A stretch of DNA of 64,000 nucleotides from Oceanobacter sp045430275 (GTDB lineage: Bacteria; Pseudomonadota; Gammaproteobacteria; Pseudomonadales; Oceanobacteraceae). Of this stretch, positions 24,697 to 33,852 are shown in pieces. The translations under genes were made by a program, and so were the position numbers. Position 1 is the stretch's first letter; each line of letters opens with the position of its first letter. Under the pieces are notes generated by a model, which was not told the DNA's origin, made no database searches, and was given only the letters and a program-made list of their open reading frames with translations. The stretch is taken from assembly GCA_045430275.1 (NCBI GenBank), contig JAILXU010000016.1, positions 11,937 to 75,936 on the forward strand, in the 5' to 3' direction.

Positions 24697-26604
24697 CTAA
24701 TCCGCCTCAGGCATCAGATAGGTGTAGGCCTGCAGGGACTCCACCAGCTCCTTTTGAAACAGCTGCTTGTCCTGACGATTCAAGGTACTGGCAGCCACCT
24801 GCTTCAGGAGTCGTTCCCGAATCTCTTCCGGGTCAAAATTGACGTAATCCAGCACGTCAGCAATGGTATCGCCCTGAATCGCGTGCGTGAGCTGATAGCC
24901 ACCCTGATCATCCAGAATCACATCCACCGAGTCGGTATCTCCGAACAGATTGTGCATATCGCCCAGTATTTCCTGATACGCCCCCACCATAAAGAAAGCC
25001 AGCAGCTCTCCGCGCTCTATCGACGGCAATGGCAAGCCTGAAGCAACCCCCTCACTGTCCACGTATTCATCAATCCGGCCATCCGAATCACAGGTAATAT
25101 CCTGCAAAACCGCACGGTGTGGCATTGGCTCGTGCAGCCCCCGAATCGGCAAAATCGGGAAAATCTGGTCAATGCCCCAGACATCCGGCAACGACTGGAA
25201 CAGCGAGAAGTTCACAAAAACCTTGTCCGACTGGCGCTCTTGCAGTTCATCCAGCAGCATTCGATGACTGCGATTCAACGGGTTCAACTGACGCATCAGT
25301 AAACGACAGGCTCGGGCGTACAGGGTTTCGGCATCGGCACGCTGTTGCAGGGACACCACTCCCAGACTGAACGCCGCATAGGTGTCTTCCATCGCCTGCT
25401 GAATCCGGTGGTGTAATTCCGTCAAGGTGCCCGCCGCCAGCCGTTGCTGCAACAACCCCTCAGCCCACTTCAACTCTTTCAGACTGGCAGGGGCCAGCTC
25501 ACTGACGTCGCACTGCTCGCCATCCAGCGGTGCTTCATGGTCAATGATTTCAGCCAACAAGACTGCGTGGTGGGCGGTCATGGCTCGCCCGGACTCGGTG
25601 ATGATGTGCGGCTGACGCACGCCGGTTTCATCGCATACGGCCTTGATCATGCCCACGACTTTGCGGGCGTATTCCGCCATGGTGTAGTTCATTGAGCAGT
25701 AACTGCGGGAACCTGTTCCCTCATAATCCACGCCCAGGCCACCGCCAACATCCAGCCAGCGAACATCCACGCCAATGGCCACCAGCTCCGAGAAAATCCG
25801 GCTGCATTCGGCCATGCCAGTGTGAATGTCATGAATATTGGCCAACTGGGAACCCAGATGAAAATGGAGTAATTGCAGCGTGCTCAGTTGGTTGCGCTGC
25901 TTCAACTGTTCAATCATCAGCAAAATCTGGCTGGCCGACAGACCAAACTTGGATTTTTCACCTCCCGTATTCTGCCAATTACCCTTGCCGATGGTCGCCA
26001 GCCTAGCCCTCACGCCCAACCGGGGAGCAACACCCACCCGTTCGGATTCGGCCAGAATCAGCGGTAACTCAGACAGTTTCTCTACCACCAGAAACACCTG
26101 ATGCCCCAGCTTCTCCGCCATCAAGGCCAGACGAATAAAGTGCGCGTCTTTATAACCATTACAAACGATCGTGGCGGGCTGTTGCTGTACCTGCGCCAGA
26201 ATCGCAATCAGTTCCGGCTTGCTACCCGCTTCCAGACCAATACGTTCAACCCCGGCCCGTTGCTGACCACGAACGATTTGCTCCACCACCGGTTGCTGCT
26301 GGTTCACCTTGATGGGATAGACCGGCGTAAATCCGCCTTGATAGTCGCACTCCTGACGCGCTTGTCGAAAGGCTTCCACCAGACTGGCAACCCGATGGTG
26401 CAAAATACCGGGAAACCGCACCAGAGCTGGAAGTCGCAACCCGGCGGCACGCAATTCGGTAGCCAGTTCTGGCAAATGCACATGGTTCGCCTGGGTCGGC
26501 TCAGGATGAATGCATAACGCTCCTGCATCATTCACACGAACGTAGCCGTCACTCCAGCGCGACAGGTTATAGACATCATCAGGTGCAATAGGGCGAGTGG
26601 TCAT
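24697..26604 (-). CDS. speA: Biosynthetic arginine decarboxylase
   Basis: The 635-residue PLP-dependent fold III enzyme converts arginine to agmatine, the entry to putrescine and spermidine. The PLP lysine is in YPIKVNQQQPVVE, the glycine-rich loop is in WLDVGGGLGVDYEG, and the C-terminal catalytic cysteine region is FFMVGAYQE/ILGDMHNLFGDT. ATG 26604 is chosen because MTTRPIAPDDVYNLSRW matches the family start; the 38-residue upstream extension is not expected. It is divergent from speE, so both polyamine genes share one 213-bp intergenic region. Confidence 0.95.
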   Translation of the reverse strand: MTTRPIAPDDVYNLSRWSDGYVRVNDAGALCIHPEPTQANHVHLPELATELRAAGLRLPALVRFPGILHHRVASLVEAFRQARQECDYQGGFTPVYPIKVNQQQPVVEQIVRGQQRAGVERIGLEAGSKPELIAILAQVQQQPATIVCNGYKDAHFIRLALMAEKLGHQVFLVVEKLSELPLILAESERVGVAPRLGVRARLATIGKGNWQNTGGEKSKFGLSASQILLMIEQLKQRNQLSTLQLLHFHLGSQLANIHDIHTGMAECSRIFSELVAIGVDVRWLDVGGGLGVDYEGTGSRSYCSMNYTMAEYARKVVGMIKAVCDETGVRQPHIITESGRAMTAHHAVLLAEIIDHEAPLDGEQCDVSELAPASLKELKWAEGLLQQRLAAGTLTELHHRIQQAMEDTYAAFSLGVVSLQQRADAETLYARACRLLMRQLNPLNRSHRMLLDELQERQSDKVFVNFSLFQSLPDVWGIDQIFPILPIRGLHEPMPHRAVLQDITCDSDGRIDEYVDSEGVASGLPLPSIERGELLAFFMVGAYQEILGDMHNLFGDTDSVDVILDDQGGYQLTHAIQGDTIADVLDYVNFDPEEIRERLLKQVAASTLNRQDKQLFQKELVESLQAYTYLMPEAD

Positions 26605-26817
26605 TCTTGGTCCTGTTGACAGATTCTCTTGGCGAGAACTCAAGGTTAAGGTAAGGTTCCGCGCGATTGACTGGTGAAGTTTCAAGGCCACCAGAACGGC
26701 TCTCTGACAGCCCCGCAATCATCCGTAAACCCGTTTTCCGGGCGCTTACAGACTCCGACATCCCACCTTCCGGGCGGGCGCCAATTTTAAAGAACATCGC
26801 ATCGTTTGAGTATCCAT

Positions 26818-27687
26818 ATGACACAACCATTACAAGATGGCTGGTTTACCGAGGTCTTCGACCAGCAGGGATCGGCTTTTTCACTCAAGATTTCCGAACA
26901 ACTGGACAGCGTTCAGAGTGAATTCCAGCGTATCGATATTTATCAGACCGAGACCTTTGGCAAATTAATGGTCATCGATGGCTGCACCATGGTGTCAACG
27001 CGTGAGAATTTTGTGTACCACGAAATGATGTCTCATGTGGCGCTGTTTACGCATGCTGCACCAAAGCGTGTGGCCATCATTGGCGGTGGCGACTGCGGTA
27101 CCTTGCGCGAAGTCCTGAAGCACGATAGCGTCACCCAGGTCTGGCAAATTGATATTGATGAGCAAGTTACCCGAATGGCTGAAAAGCACTTCCCGGAACT
27201 GTGTGAATCCAATGACGATCCTCGCGCCCACATCCTGTTTGACGATGGCATTCAGTGGGTCAAGGACTGTGAGCCAGAATCCCTCGATGTCATTATTATC
27301 GACAGCACCGACCCGGTTGGCCCGGCAGAGGGGCTGTTTGCAGTGGACTTCTACCGTGACTGTTTCCGCGCCCTGGCTCCCGAAGGTATTGTGGTTCAGC
27401 AGTCTGAATCACCGCTGTATCACAGTAAAACCATCATTCGGAATATCCACAAGGACATGGCGACTGTCGGTGCCAGCACCAGCCATACTATTGCTTTCCC
27501 GCAGGTGATTTACCCCTCCGGCTGGTGGAGCTGCACACTGGCCAGCAAGGGTGGCGATGCCACCAGCTTCCGCATTGAAGACTCCGCCAACAAGGCATTT
27601 CGTACGGAATACTACAATGCCGAAATGCACGCTGCCGGACTGGCACTGCCGGAGTTCATGCGTCGAGACCTGGAACTGGAAGACTGA
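26818..27687 (+). CDS. speE: Spermidine synthase (polyamine aminopropyltransferase)
   Basis: The 289-residue enzyme transfers aminopropyl from decarboxylated SAM to putrescine. It shows VAIIGGGDCGTLREVLKH (SAM-binding loop), WQIDIDEQV and the active-site IIDSTDPVGPAEGLF. ATG 26818 has GAG 7 nt upstream; a TTG at 26806 would add four residues. It diverges from speA and ends at a strong bidirectional terminator. Confidence 0.95.
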   Translation: MTQPLQDGWFTEVFDQQGSAFSLKISEQLDSVQSEFQRIDIYQTETFGKLMVIDGCTMVSTRENFVYHEMMSHVALFTHAAPKRVAIIGGGDCGTLREVLKHDSVTQVWQIDIDEQVTRMAEKHFPELCESNDDPRAHILFDDGIQWVKDCEPESLDVIIIDSTDPVGPAEGLFAVDFYRDCFRALAPEGIVVQQSESPLYHSKTIIRNIHKDMATVGASTSHTIAFPQVIYPSGWWSCTLASKGGDATSFRIEDSANKAFRTEYYNAEMHAAGLALPEFMRRDLELED

Positions 27688-27702
27688 TTTTCCATCTTTC
27701 AG

Positions 27703-27742
27703 ACACAAAAAAGCCGCGCTCATCAACGCGGCTTTTTTGTGT
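27703..27742. terminator. Bidirectional intrinsic terminator between speE and the cytochrome c gene
   Basis: A perfect 16-bp inverted repeat with a GCCGCG/CGCGGC core, an 8-nt loop and A6/T6 flanks terminates both convergent genes. Confidence 0.95.
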
Positions 27743-27765
27743 CAGTATCGAATCAGATCGAATAC

Positions 27766-28170
27766 TTACTCACGGCCAGACATGTACTTGATCGCAGCCA
27801 GGATCTCATCGTCTGAACAGTTCATACAGTTGCCTTTTGGCGGCATGCTGTTGATACCGTTGATGGCATTCTGCCAGGTCTCATCCATGCCTTTGCTCAG
27901 ACGCTCGTCCCAGGCTGCAACATCGCCATTTTTTGGAGCACCCAGAACGCCTGCGGTATGACAAGCACCACAGGCAGCGCCATAGACTTCTTCACCGGAA
28001 CGAGGGCCAGCAGCGGCGACAACCGCACCACCACATTCAGCACCCACACACACTTCACCAACAGGCTTGATGCGTTCACGAATTTTATCTTCCTGGGAAT
28101 CAGCAGCAGCGTAGGCTTGCGCAGCAAACACGGTAGCGGCAGCCACGATCAGGGCTTTCAGTTGTTTCAC
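27766..28170 (-). CDS. Cytochrome c5 family protein
   Basis: The 134-residue exported monohaem cytochrome has a signal peptide (LKALIVAAATVFAAQAYA). The haem motif is CGACH, and the axial Met lies in NSMPPKGNCMNC. Two further Cys pairs (CVGAEC and CMNC) are typical of the cytochrome c5 group, where the second forms a disulfide. It is a periplasmic electron carrier, and its partner oxidase is not obvious. A good sigma-70 promoter lies 54 nt upstream of the start. Confidence 0.9.
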   Translation of the reverse strand: MKQLKALIVAAATVFAAQAYAAADSQEDKIRERIKPVGEVCVGAECGGAVVAAAGPRSGEEVYGAACGACHTAGVLGAPKNGDVAAWDERLSKGMDETWQNAINGINSMPPKGNCMNCSDDEILAAIKYMSGRE

Positions 28171-28223
28171 AGAACTGTCCTCATTAAGCTAAGACGGCTT
28201 ATTAAAAGTTTTTAAACGCGCGA

Positions 28224-28253
28224 ATTATAACGGTATTTACCGGGGGTTTGAAA
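28224..28253 (-). promoter_or_regulatory. Sigma-70 promoter of the cytochrome c5 gene
   Basis: On the minus strand TTTCAA (28248-28253) and a perfect TATAAT (28224-28229) are separated by 18 bp. The rest of the 313-bp gap 28171-28483 shows no open frame or RNA gene that I recognise. Confidence 0.65.
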
Positions 28254-28483
28254 TCAGCAGCCATGACCGATAGCCCATCTTACCGCCCTATATCAAGCAA
28301 TATACCCAGCACTTTGGTGACTTTCACCGCTGTATTCCTCGATTAGCCACCGCCATTCGCCATTCGTCGCACACTCGACTGCCCGCATTTCCCCCCCAAA
28401 AGCAGGGATTTAAATACGGGGAACCTGTATTGCAAAAAAGACACCAAGCGATAGAGTGACCGCTCATCTCTGAGGATCAGACC

Positions 28484-28666
28484 ATGCACAGCCTGCTACC
28501 CGCACTCGCCTTGTCCGTACTGGCCCTGTCGGCCTGTACTGTCAAATTGGCCGCACCGGAAAAACCCATCACGATCAACCTGAACGTCAAAATCGAACAC
28601 GAAGTTCGTATCAAGGTTGAAAAAGATCTGGAACAATTATTTGAACAACAAGACGGCCTGTTCTGA
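28484..28666 (+). CDS. ynbE: YnbE-family lipoprotein
   Basis: This is a 60-residue lipoprotein gene with GAGG 9 nt before the ATG. The lipobox is LALSAC. The mature part (KPITINLNVKIEHEVRIKVEKDL) fits the YnbE family. In E. coli YnbE is an outer-membrane lipoprotein that pairs by beta-strand augmentation with the AsmA-like bridge protein YdbH in phospholipid transport. YdbL follows as usual, but no ydbH is adjacent. Confidence 0.88.
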   Translation: MHSLLPALALSVLALSACTVKLAAPEKPITINLNVKIEHEVRIKVEKDLEQLFEQQDGLF

Positions 28667-28690
28667 GGCTCACACCGGGAAGGAATGATC

Positions 28691-29008
28691 ATGCACAAGT
28701 TTTTGACTCTGCTTACCTGCTGTCTGTTCAGCCTGTCGGTCTGGGCACTGGATCTGGACAGCGCCAAGCAACAAGGTCTGATTGGTGAACAAATGAATGG
28801 CTACCTTGGTCTGGTCGATACCGGCAACAGCGCCGCCGCCACCTTGATCCGCGACATCAATCGCAAGCGCAAGAGCCACTATCAAGGCATTGCCAACAAG
28901 CAAAACACGGCACTGGATAACATCGAAAAAATTGCCGGAGAGAAGCTGAGCCTGCGAGCCAAAGCCGCTGGCCAATACTACCAGAGCAACAGCGGCTGGG
29001 AGCGATAG
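28691..29008 (+). CDS. ydbL: YdbL family (DUF1318) periplasmic protein
   Basis: The 105-residue exported protein has a signal peptide ending in VWA. The family core is visible: LDSAKQQGLIGEQMNGYLG and IAGEKLSLRAKAAGQYYQ. In E. coli YdbL acts as a chaperone-like modulator of the YdbH-YnbE bridge. The second ATG, 28691, is preferred because AGGA sits too close to the ATG at 28685. It follows ynbE by about 20 nt. Confidence 0.88.
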   Translation: MHKFLTLLTCCLFSLSVWALDLDSAKQQGLIGEQMNGYLGLVDTGNSAAATLIRDINRKRKSHYQGIANKQNTALDNIEKIAGEKLSLRAKAAGQYYQSNSGWER

Positions 29009-29263
29009 CACCTCCGTCACCTGAATCAGCAAGTCTCGCTCTGGATACCTGCATTATTAAGGGATTTGAGCGAGCCGCCCTCGCTTTCAGGGTTCACTGA
29101 GCCATTCCCCTGACCGACACACCGTCAAGAACAGAAACCCTGACCCGTTAAGCGCCGATACATCTTCCCCAGAGACAACCTTCCTCAGAACCCGTGCAGA
29201 TTGATTGTCGCCGCGGTGCCTTTTGTTTACTATGCGCCAGACCTGAGAGAGAGGTCATGGAAC

Positions 29264-29743
29264 ATGAACAGAGTTGTCTACCCCGGAACATTCGATCCCA
29301 TTACCAATGGGCACATGGATCTTGTTGAACGTGCATCACGCATGTTCGATCACATCATTGTTGCGGTTGCTGATAATCCCAAAAAGAAACCCCTGCTGGA
29401 TCTGGAAGAACGCGTAGGGCTTGCCAGAGAAGTACTCGGACACCTTGATAACGTCGAAGTGACCGGCTTTAACTCCCTGTTGGCCAACTTTGTGCATGAA
29501 CACAATGTGAATATTATCCTGCGGGGCCTGCGCGCCGTGTCGGATTTTGAATACGAATTCCAGCTAGCCAACATGAACCGGGTTCTGGCTCCGACCGTCG
29601 AAAGCCTGTTTTTAACCCCGGCTGAAAAATACTCCTATATTTCATCAACGCTGGTGAGAGAAATTTCCGCTCTGCATGGTGACGTCAGCAATTTCGTCCA
29701 CCCGGTCGTTGCCGATGCCCTGCATGCGCGAATGCAATCCTGA
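29264..29743 (+). CDS. coaD: Phosphopantetheine adenylyltransferase
   Basis: The 159-residue nucleotidyltransferase catalyses the fourth step of CoA synthesis. It shows YPGTFDPITNGHMDL (with the HxGH-like NGHM), LRGLRAVSDFEYEFQ and the C-terminal ISSTLVREI. ATG 29264 gives exactly the E. coli length. The upstream 255-bp gap 29009-29263 shows no coding region I can support. Confidence 0.97.
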   Translation: MNRVVYPGTFDPITNGHMDLVERASRMFDHIIVAVADNPKKKPLLDLEERVGLAREVLGHLDNVEVTGFNSLLANFVHEHNVNIILRGLRAVSDFEYEFQLANMNRVLAPTVESLFLTPAEKYSYISSTLVREISALHGDVSNFVHPVVADALHARMQS

Positions 29744-29767
29744 TTAATATCCTGATGGAGGATAACC

Positions 29768-30025
29768 ATGGCACTGATCATCACTGACGAATGCATCAAC
29801 TGCGATGTCTGCGAACCTGAATGCCCTAATGAAGCCATCTCTGCCGGAGACGAGATTTACGAGATTGAACCATCCAAGTGCACCGAGTGCGTTGGTCACT
29901 ACGACGAGCCACAGTGCCAACTGGTGTGCCCGGTTGATTGCATCCCCCAGGATACAAACAACATGGAAACCCAGGAAGAACTGGAAACCAAGTATGAGCT
30001 TCTGACCGGCAACAAGGTCGCTTGA
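29768..30025 (+). CDS. YfhL-type 2[4Fe-4S] ferredoxin
   Basis: The 85-residue ferredoxin shows one cluster motif CINCDVCEPECP. The second is CTECVGHYDEPQCQLVCP, which carries the inserted loop typical of the YfhL/Alvin group. These proteins have low and widely separated redox potentials. It follows coaD by 24 nt, an arrangement common in Pseudomonas, and ends at a 10-bp hairpin (30034-30054). Confidence 0.95.
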   Translation: MALIITDECINCDVCEPECPNEAISAGDEIYEIEPSKCTECVGHYDEPQCQLVCPVDCIPQDTNNMETQEELETKYELLTGNKVA

Positions 30026-30033
30026 TCCGATTG

Positions 30034-30054
30034 GGCAGGAAATGATTTCCTGCC
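30034..30054 (+). terminator. Hairpin after the ferredoxin gene
   Basis: GGCAGGAAAT and ATTTCCTGCC form a perfect 10-bp inverted repeat around one base. It lacks a long T-run, so it may terminate weakly or stabilise the 3' end. Confidence 0.6.
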
Positions 30055-30229
30055 TGTCACCCCTTCTTTGTGATCCCTCTGATTTTTGACACTCCTTCTT
30101 TGTTGACACCCCAACGCAGTACACAGAACAGATAATTCCCTGGATCGACTTGATGCCAATGACGGCCTCTCACACACTAACGTTCCTATTTTCCTATCCA
30201 TGACAGGCCCTCACGGCCAAAGGTATCTC

Positions 30230-31960
30230 ATGAGACCCGCAACCCTGCTCGCCGCACTGGGGCTGACACTGTTGCTGCCAACAATCAGTCAGGCAACACC
30301 GAACACACCACCCAAACCTCCCGCAGCAGCCATTGCCAGTGCCCACCCTCTAGCCACTCAGGCAGGCATGGACATTCTGGCTCAAGGTGGCAATGCCTTT
30401 GACGCCGCCGTCGCCGTTGCCGCCAGCCTTGGGGTGGTCGAACCCTACAGCGCCGGGATCGGCGGCGGTGGCTTCTGGCTGATCTATCAGGCCGAACAGG
30501 ACAGATACCGCTTTATCGACGCACGTGAAATGGCCCCGGCGGCGGCTCATCGAGACTATTACCTAGATGCACAAGGCCAGGTTGACCGCGACAAAGCCGT
30601 GAACGGCCCAACTGCGGCCGCTATTCCCGGTCAGGCGGCGGCCTTCGACCATCTGGCAACGCAGTATGGCAAGCTGCCACTGGCAACCAGTCTGAAAGCC
30701 GCTATTCATCAAGCCAGACGTGGCTTTCCAGTGGACGCGCACTACCGCAAGTTAATGGGGTTCCGCCACAAAGCCATTCAGCGCTACCCGGAGAGCGCGC
30801 GCCTGTTCCTGGATAACAATCGCATTCCTGAAACCGGCTTTATCATTCGCCAGCCAGAACTGGCCAATACTCTGACGGCTCTGGCTGTTCAAGGCCGAAA
30901 AGGCTTCTACCAGGGAGCCACCGCCAAACGCCTGGTCAATGCGGTACAAAAACACGGCGGCGACTGGGTTCTGAACGATCTCAAGAATTACCGCCTTGTC
31001 GAGCGCCAACCAATTCGAACGACCATTCAGAATGGCAACACACAGCACACCCTGATCAGCGCGCCACCTCCGTCTTCCGGCGGCGTTGCTCTGGGACAGA
31101 TACTTTCCATGCTGTCCCGGTACGACTGGCAATCCATGGACAATGTGCAGCAAACCCACCTGATCAGTGAAATCATGCGCCGGGCCTACCATGACCGAGC
31201 CAAATTCCTGGGTGACCCAGACTTTGTTGAGGTTCCGGTTAAAAAGTTGTTGTCGAGCCAACACAACCAGCAATGGCTCAAGGATCTGAGTCTGGAGCAG
31301 GCAACACCAAGCCTGTCACTGCAAGGCCCAAAAAATCTGCAGGAAGGTTTTCACACCACTCATCTGTCGGTGCTCGACCAGTACGGCAACATGGTGTCTG
31401 CAACGCTCAGTATCAATTTACCCTTCGGCTCTGCTTTTACAGCAGCAGGAACCGGGGTGTTATTGAACAATGAAATGGACGATTTTTCTGCCAAACCAGG
31501 TTCACCCAACGCCTACGGACTGGTCGGCGCAGAAGCCAATGCCATTGCGCCGGGTAAGCGTCCACTGTCGAGCATGTCACCCAGCATCGTCACCAATGAC
31601 GAAAGCACCGCCATTATTGGCACCCCCGGTGGTAGCCGCATCATCACGATGGTCGCTCTGGGCATTCTCGAACACCTGCAAGGCAAGCCTGTCGGTGACT
31701 GGGTCAGTCGCTCGCGCTTTCATCACCAGTATCTGCCTGACCGGATTCAACATGAGCCGGATACTTTTTCTTTTATGGAGAAACGGACGCTGCAAGCGTT
31801 GGGGCATGAACTGAAAAGTGTCGGGCGACGTTATGGCAATATGCAGGCGATTTTATGGAACAAGAAGGACCATCAGGTGACTGCGGCGTCAGACCCAAGA
31901 GGCATCGGCTCAGCCCAGGTGACTGCTCACCCAACAGGAAATACAACAGAAAAACAATAG
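30230..31960 (+). CDS. ggt: Gamma-glutamyltransferase
   Basis: The 576-residue N-terminal nucleophile hydrolase is exported (signal peptide LLAALGLTLLLPTISQA). It hydrolyses glutathione or transfers its gamma-glutamyl group in the periplasm. Self-cleavage is expected at the TTH motif, with Thr-376 as the new N-terminus of the small subunit (TTHLSVLDQYGNMVS). The oxyanion and substrate region PLSSMSPSIV and GTPGGSRIITMV are present. AAAGG lies 6 nt before ATG 30230. The 204-bp upstream gap holds a hairpin and an imperfect direct repeat. Confidence 0.94.
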   Translation: MRPATLLAALGLTLLLPTISQATPNTPPKPPAAAIASAHPLATQAGMDILAQGGNAFDAAVAVAASLGVVEPYSAGIGGGGFWLIYQAEQDRYRFIDAREMAPAAAHRDYYLDAQGQVDRDKAVNGPTAAAIPGQAAAFDHLATQYGKLPLATSLKAAIHQARRGFPVDAHYRKLMGFRHKAIQRYPESARLFLDNNRIPETGFIIRQPELANTLTALAVQGRKGFYQGATAKRLVNAVQKHGGDWVLNDLKNYRLVERQPIRTTIQNGNTQHTLISAPPPSSGGVALGQILSMLSRYDWQSMDNVQQTHLISEIMRRAYHDRAKFLGDPDFVEVPVKKLLSSQHNQQWLKDLSLEQATPSLSLQGPKNLQEGFHTTHLSVLDQYGNMVSATLSINLPFGSAFTAAGTGVLLNNEMDDFSAKPGSPNAYGLVGAEANAIAPGKRPLSSMSPSIVTNDESTAIIGTPGGSRIITMVALGILEHLQGKPVGDWVSRSRFHHQYLPDRIQHEPDTFSFMEKRTLQALGHELKSVGRRYGNMQAILWNKKDHQVTAASDPRGIGSAQVTAHPTGNTTEKQ

Positions 31961-31989
31961 AGTCAGAAAGGCCAGGAAAGGACTGAGGT

Positions 31990-32009
31990 GGGCAGCTTGA
32001 ACGCTGCCC
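31990..32009. terminator. Hairpin between convergent ggt and the exported fusion gene
   Basis: GGGCAGC and GCTGCCC form a perfect 7-bp stem with a TTGAAC loop in the 71-bp convergent gap. No T-run follows on either side, so termination efficiency is uncertain. Confidence 0.4.
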
Positions 32010-32031
32010 GGCCAGATCAAGCAGAAGACGA

Positions 32032-32865
32032 TCAGAAGGTGTAGGTCGCCGTCAGATCCAGAGTCTTGACCGAGTTATCCACACCATTGGAATCGTCACT
32101 CAGGGAATAGGACGTGAAATCCGCGCCAACACGGACTTTAGGCGTTACGTGGTAATCCATTCCTACGCCCAACAACAGGCTGGTGCCGGTAGTAGAACCT
32201 TTGGAAGCGGTCGGTTGAGTCTGCTCACGATCCAGCGACCAGTTATGCAAACCCAGTTTGAACATCAACTCGGTATTGCGAGCAATTTCACGACCAAAGC
32301 GACTGACCAACTGATAGGAAATGGTTGTATCGGTAAAAGTCGTGCCCGACTTGCTGGTTTCAATCTCACCCAGACTGCGCACACCCAGCATCAGATCAAA
32401 ACGCGAGCGATCCGTCAGGGCATAGCGCGTTCCAATATAAGCACCGCCACTGAATCCATTGCCACTGCCAGTGTTATTGCTCACTGAGGTATAACCACCA
32501 CTTAACTGGACAAAATGCGTGGTTGTTTTGCCATCACCTTCTTCCAGTTCATCAATGCGATTACCAATTTTGCCGCAGCCCAGACAGCGAACAAAACCGT
32601 ACTGCAGTGGCGTGATGACGAGGCTCTCTGCGACATCATCCGAGTCACCGCTCATAAGGGTAAAAGGCAAGGTTGCGGTGTATAACACTGCACCCGCTTG
32701 CGATAACAGAAAATACACAGGACGAACCAGAGCCGCATCCGCGATCATCGCACCGACACTTGGATCTTCTTCAATCAGATCAGCCTGGGACATACTCGCT
32801 GAAGCCAGCAGGCAGGTTGCCAGTCCGATACGTACAGAATTGCTCAGGGCCACCTTGGATTGCAT
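32032..32865 (-). CDS. Exported protein with N-terminal small-domain and C-terminal beta-barrel-like region
   Basis: The 277-residue protein has a signal peptide (LATCLLASASMSQA). Residues about 30-100 (DAALVRPVYFLLSQAGAVLY, LVITPLQYGFVRCLGCG) resemble stand-alone exported proteins of about 100 residues found in Pseudomonas and relatives. From about residue 115 to the end, alternating polar and hydrophobic strands and a C-terminal TATYTF look like an 8-stranded outer-membrane barrel ending in Phe. The joined architecture is unusual to my knowledge. No function is assigned. It is convergent with ggt and follows the divergent mutM by about 90 bp. Confidence 0.75.
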   Translation of the reverse strand: MQSKVALSNSVRIGLATCLLASASMSQADLIEEDPSVGAMIADAALVRPVYFLLSQAGAVLYTATLPFTLMSGDSDDVAESLVITPLQYGFVRCLGCGKIGNRIDELEEGDGKTTTHFVQLSGGYTSVSNNTGSGNGFSGGAYIGTRYALTDRSRFDLMLGVRSLGEIETSKSGTTFTDTTISYQLVSRFGREIARNTELMFKLGLHNWSLDREQTQPTASKGSTTGTSLLLGVGMDYHVTPKVRVGADFTSYSLSDDSNGVDNSVKTLDLTATYTF

Positions 32866-32956
32866 TCTGATTCCTCGTAAAGTCCAGATAAGAACAAATC
32901 GCGACTATAGCAGCAAGGAACAAGCACGTCACGGCACTGACGCACGCCTTTAAGGG

Positions 32957-33781
32957 TTAGTGCTGACACGCAGTGCAATAAACGGTACTGCGCTGCCCCA
33001 GACGAATTTCTTTCAGAGGTTTCTGACACTGTGGACAGGCCTGACCACCTCGACCGTAGACATTCAGTTGCTGGGCAAAATAGCCCGGTGAGCCATCGCT
33101 GTTCACGAAATCTCGCAGAGTCGTCCCTCCTTGCTCAACCGCGGCACCCAACACCGAGCGAACAAACCCCAGCAAGCGCTCATAGCGAGCCAGACTGATA
33201 TTGCCTGCAGGTGTCGTTGGGCGAATGCCTGCCAAAAACAGGCTTTCGTTGGCGTAGATATTGCCGACTCCCACCACAGTGCGATTATCCATCACAAACA
33301 GCTTCACAGCCTGGCGTTTGCCTCGGCTGGCCTGATAGAGATATTCCGCCGTCAGGCCGGTTTTATCAGCAGCCTCCAGAGGCTCCGGCCCCAGAGCAGA
33401 TAACTGCATCAGGGTTTCTCCTTGCGGTTGCCACAGCAAGGCTCCGAAACGCCTGGGATCATGAAAACGCAGCACCTTGCCACTGCTGAGATGCCAGTCA
33501 ACATGATCGTGCTTTCGGGGAGCCTCGGAAGGCTCAACCAACCTCAAGGAGCCAGACATCCCCAGATGCCAGACAGCACTCCCCTGATCAAAATCCAGCA
33601 GCAAATACTTGGCGCGACGCCGAACCCGGCGAACCACCTGGCCCTGAAGCGCCAGCATCGCATCCACCGGAATGGGCCAACGCAACGACGGCTGGCGAAT
33701 CTCAACGCGCTCAACCACACATCCTGCTAACCAGGGTTCAATACCCCGGCGAGTCGTTTCCACTTCGGGCAATTCGGGCAT
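32957..33781 (-). CDS. mutM: Formamidopyrimidine-DNA glycosylase
   Basis: The 274-residue base-excision enzyme removes 8-oxoguanine. The mature N-terminus is PELPEVET, with catalytic Pro-1 and Glu-2. The DNA-binding H2TH region includes GVGNIYANESLFLAGI. The C-terminal zinc finger is CPQCQKPL plus CTACQH. ATG 33781 is fixed by the required Pro-Glu. A terminator separates it from rpmG, so it probably has its own promoter or relies on read-through. Confidence 0.97.
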   Translation of the reverse strand: MPELPEVETTRRGIEPWLAGCVVERVEIRQPSLRWPIPVDAMLALQGQVVRRVRRRAKYLLLDFDQGSAVWHLGMSGSLRLVEPSEAPRKHDHVDWHLSSGKVLRFHDPRRFGALLWQPQGETLMQLSALGPEPLEAADKTGLTAEYLYQASRGKRQAVKLFVMDNRTVVGVGNIYANESLFLAGIRPTTPAGNISLARYERLLGFVRSVLGAAVEQGGTTLRDFVNSDGSPGYFAQQLNVYGRGGQACPQCQKPLKEIRLGQRSTVYCTACQH

Positions 33782-33807
33782 GACGGCTTTCTCTTTCAAA
33801 CAGGCAT

Positions 33808-33835
33808 AAAAAAACCCGGCTAAACCGGGTTTTTT
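33808..33835. terminator. Intrinsic terminator after rpmG
   Basis: AAACCCGG and CCGGGTTT form a stem with a CTAAA loop flanked by A and T runs. It ends the rpmB-rpmG transcript on the minus strand and works in both directions by symmetry. Confidence 0.9.
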
Positions 33836-33852
33836 CGAGCAAGCCTGAGATC

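Noticed and set aside
28171..28483. Possible small gene or RNA in the cytochrome c5-ynbE gap
   Set aside because: No open frame with a ribosome binding site and no clear RNA structure beyond the promoter.
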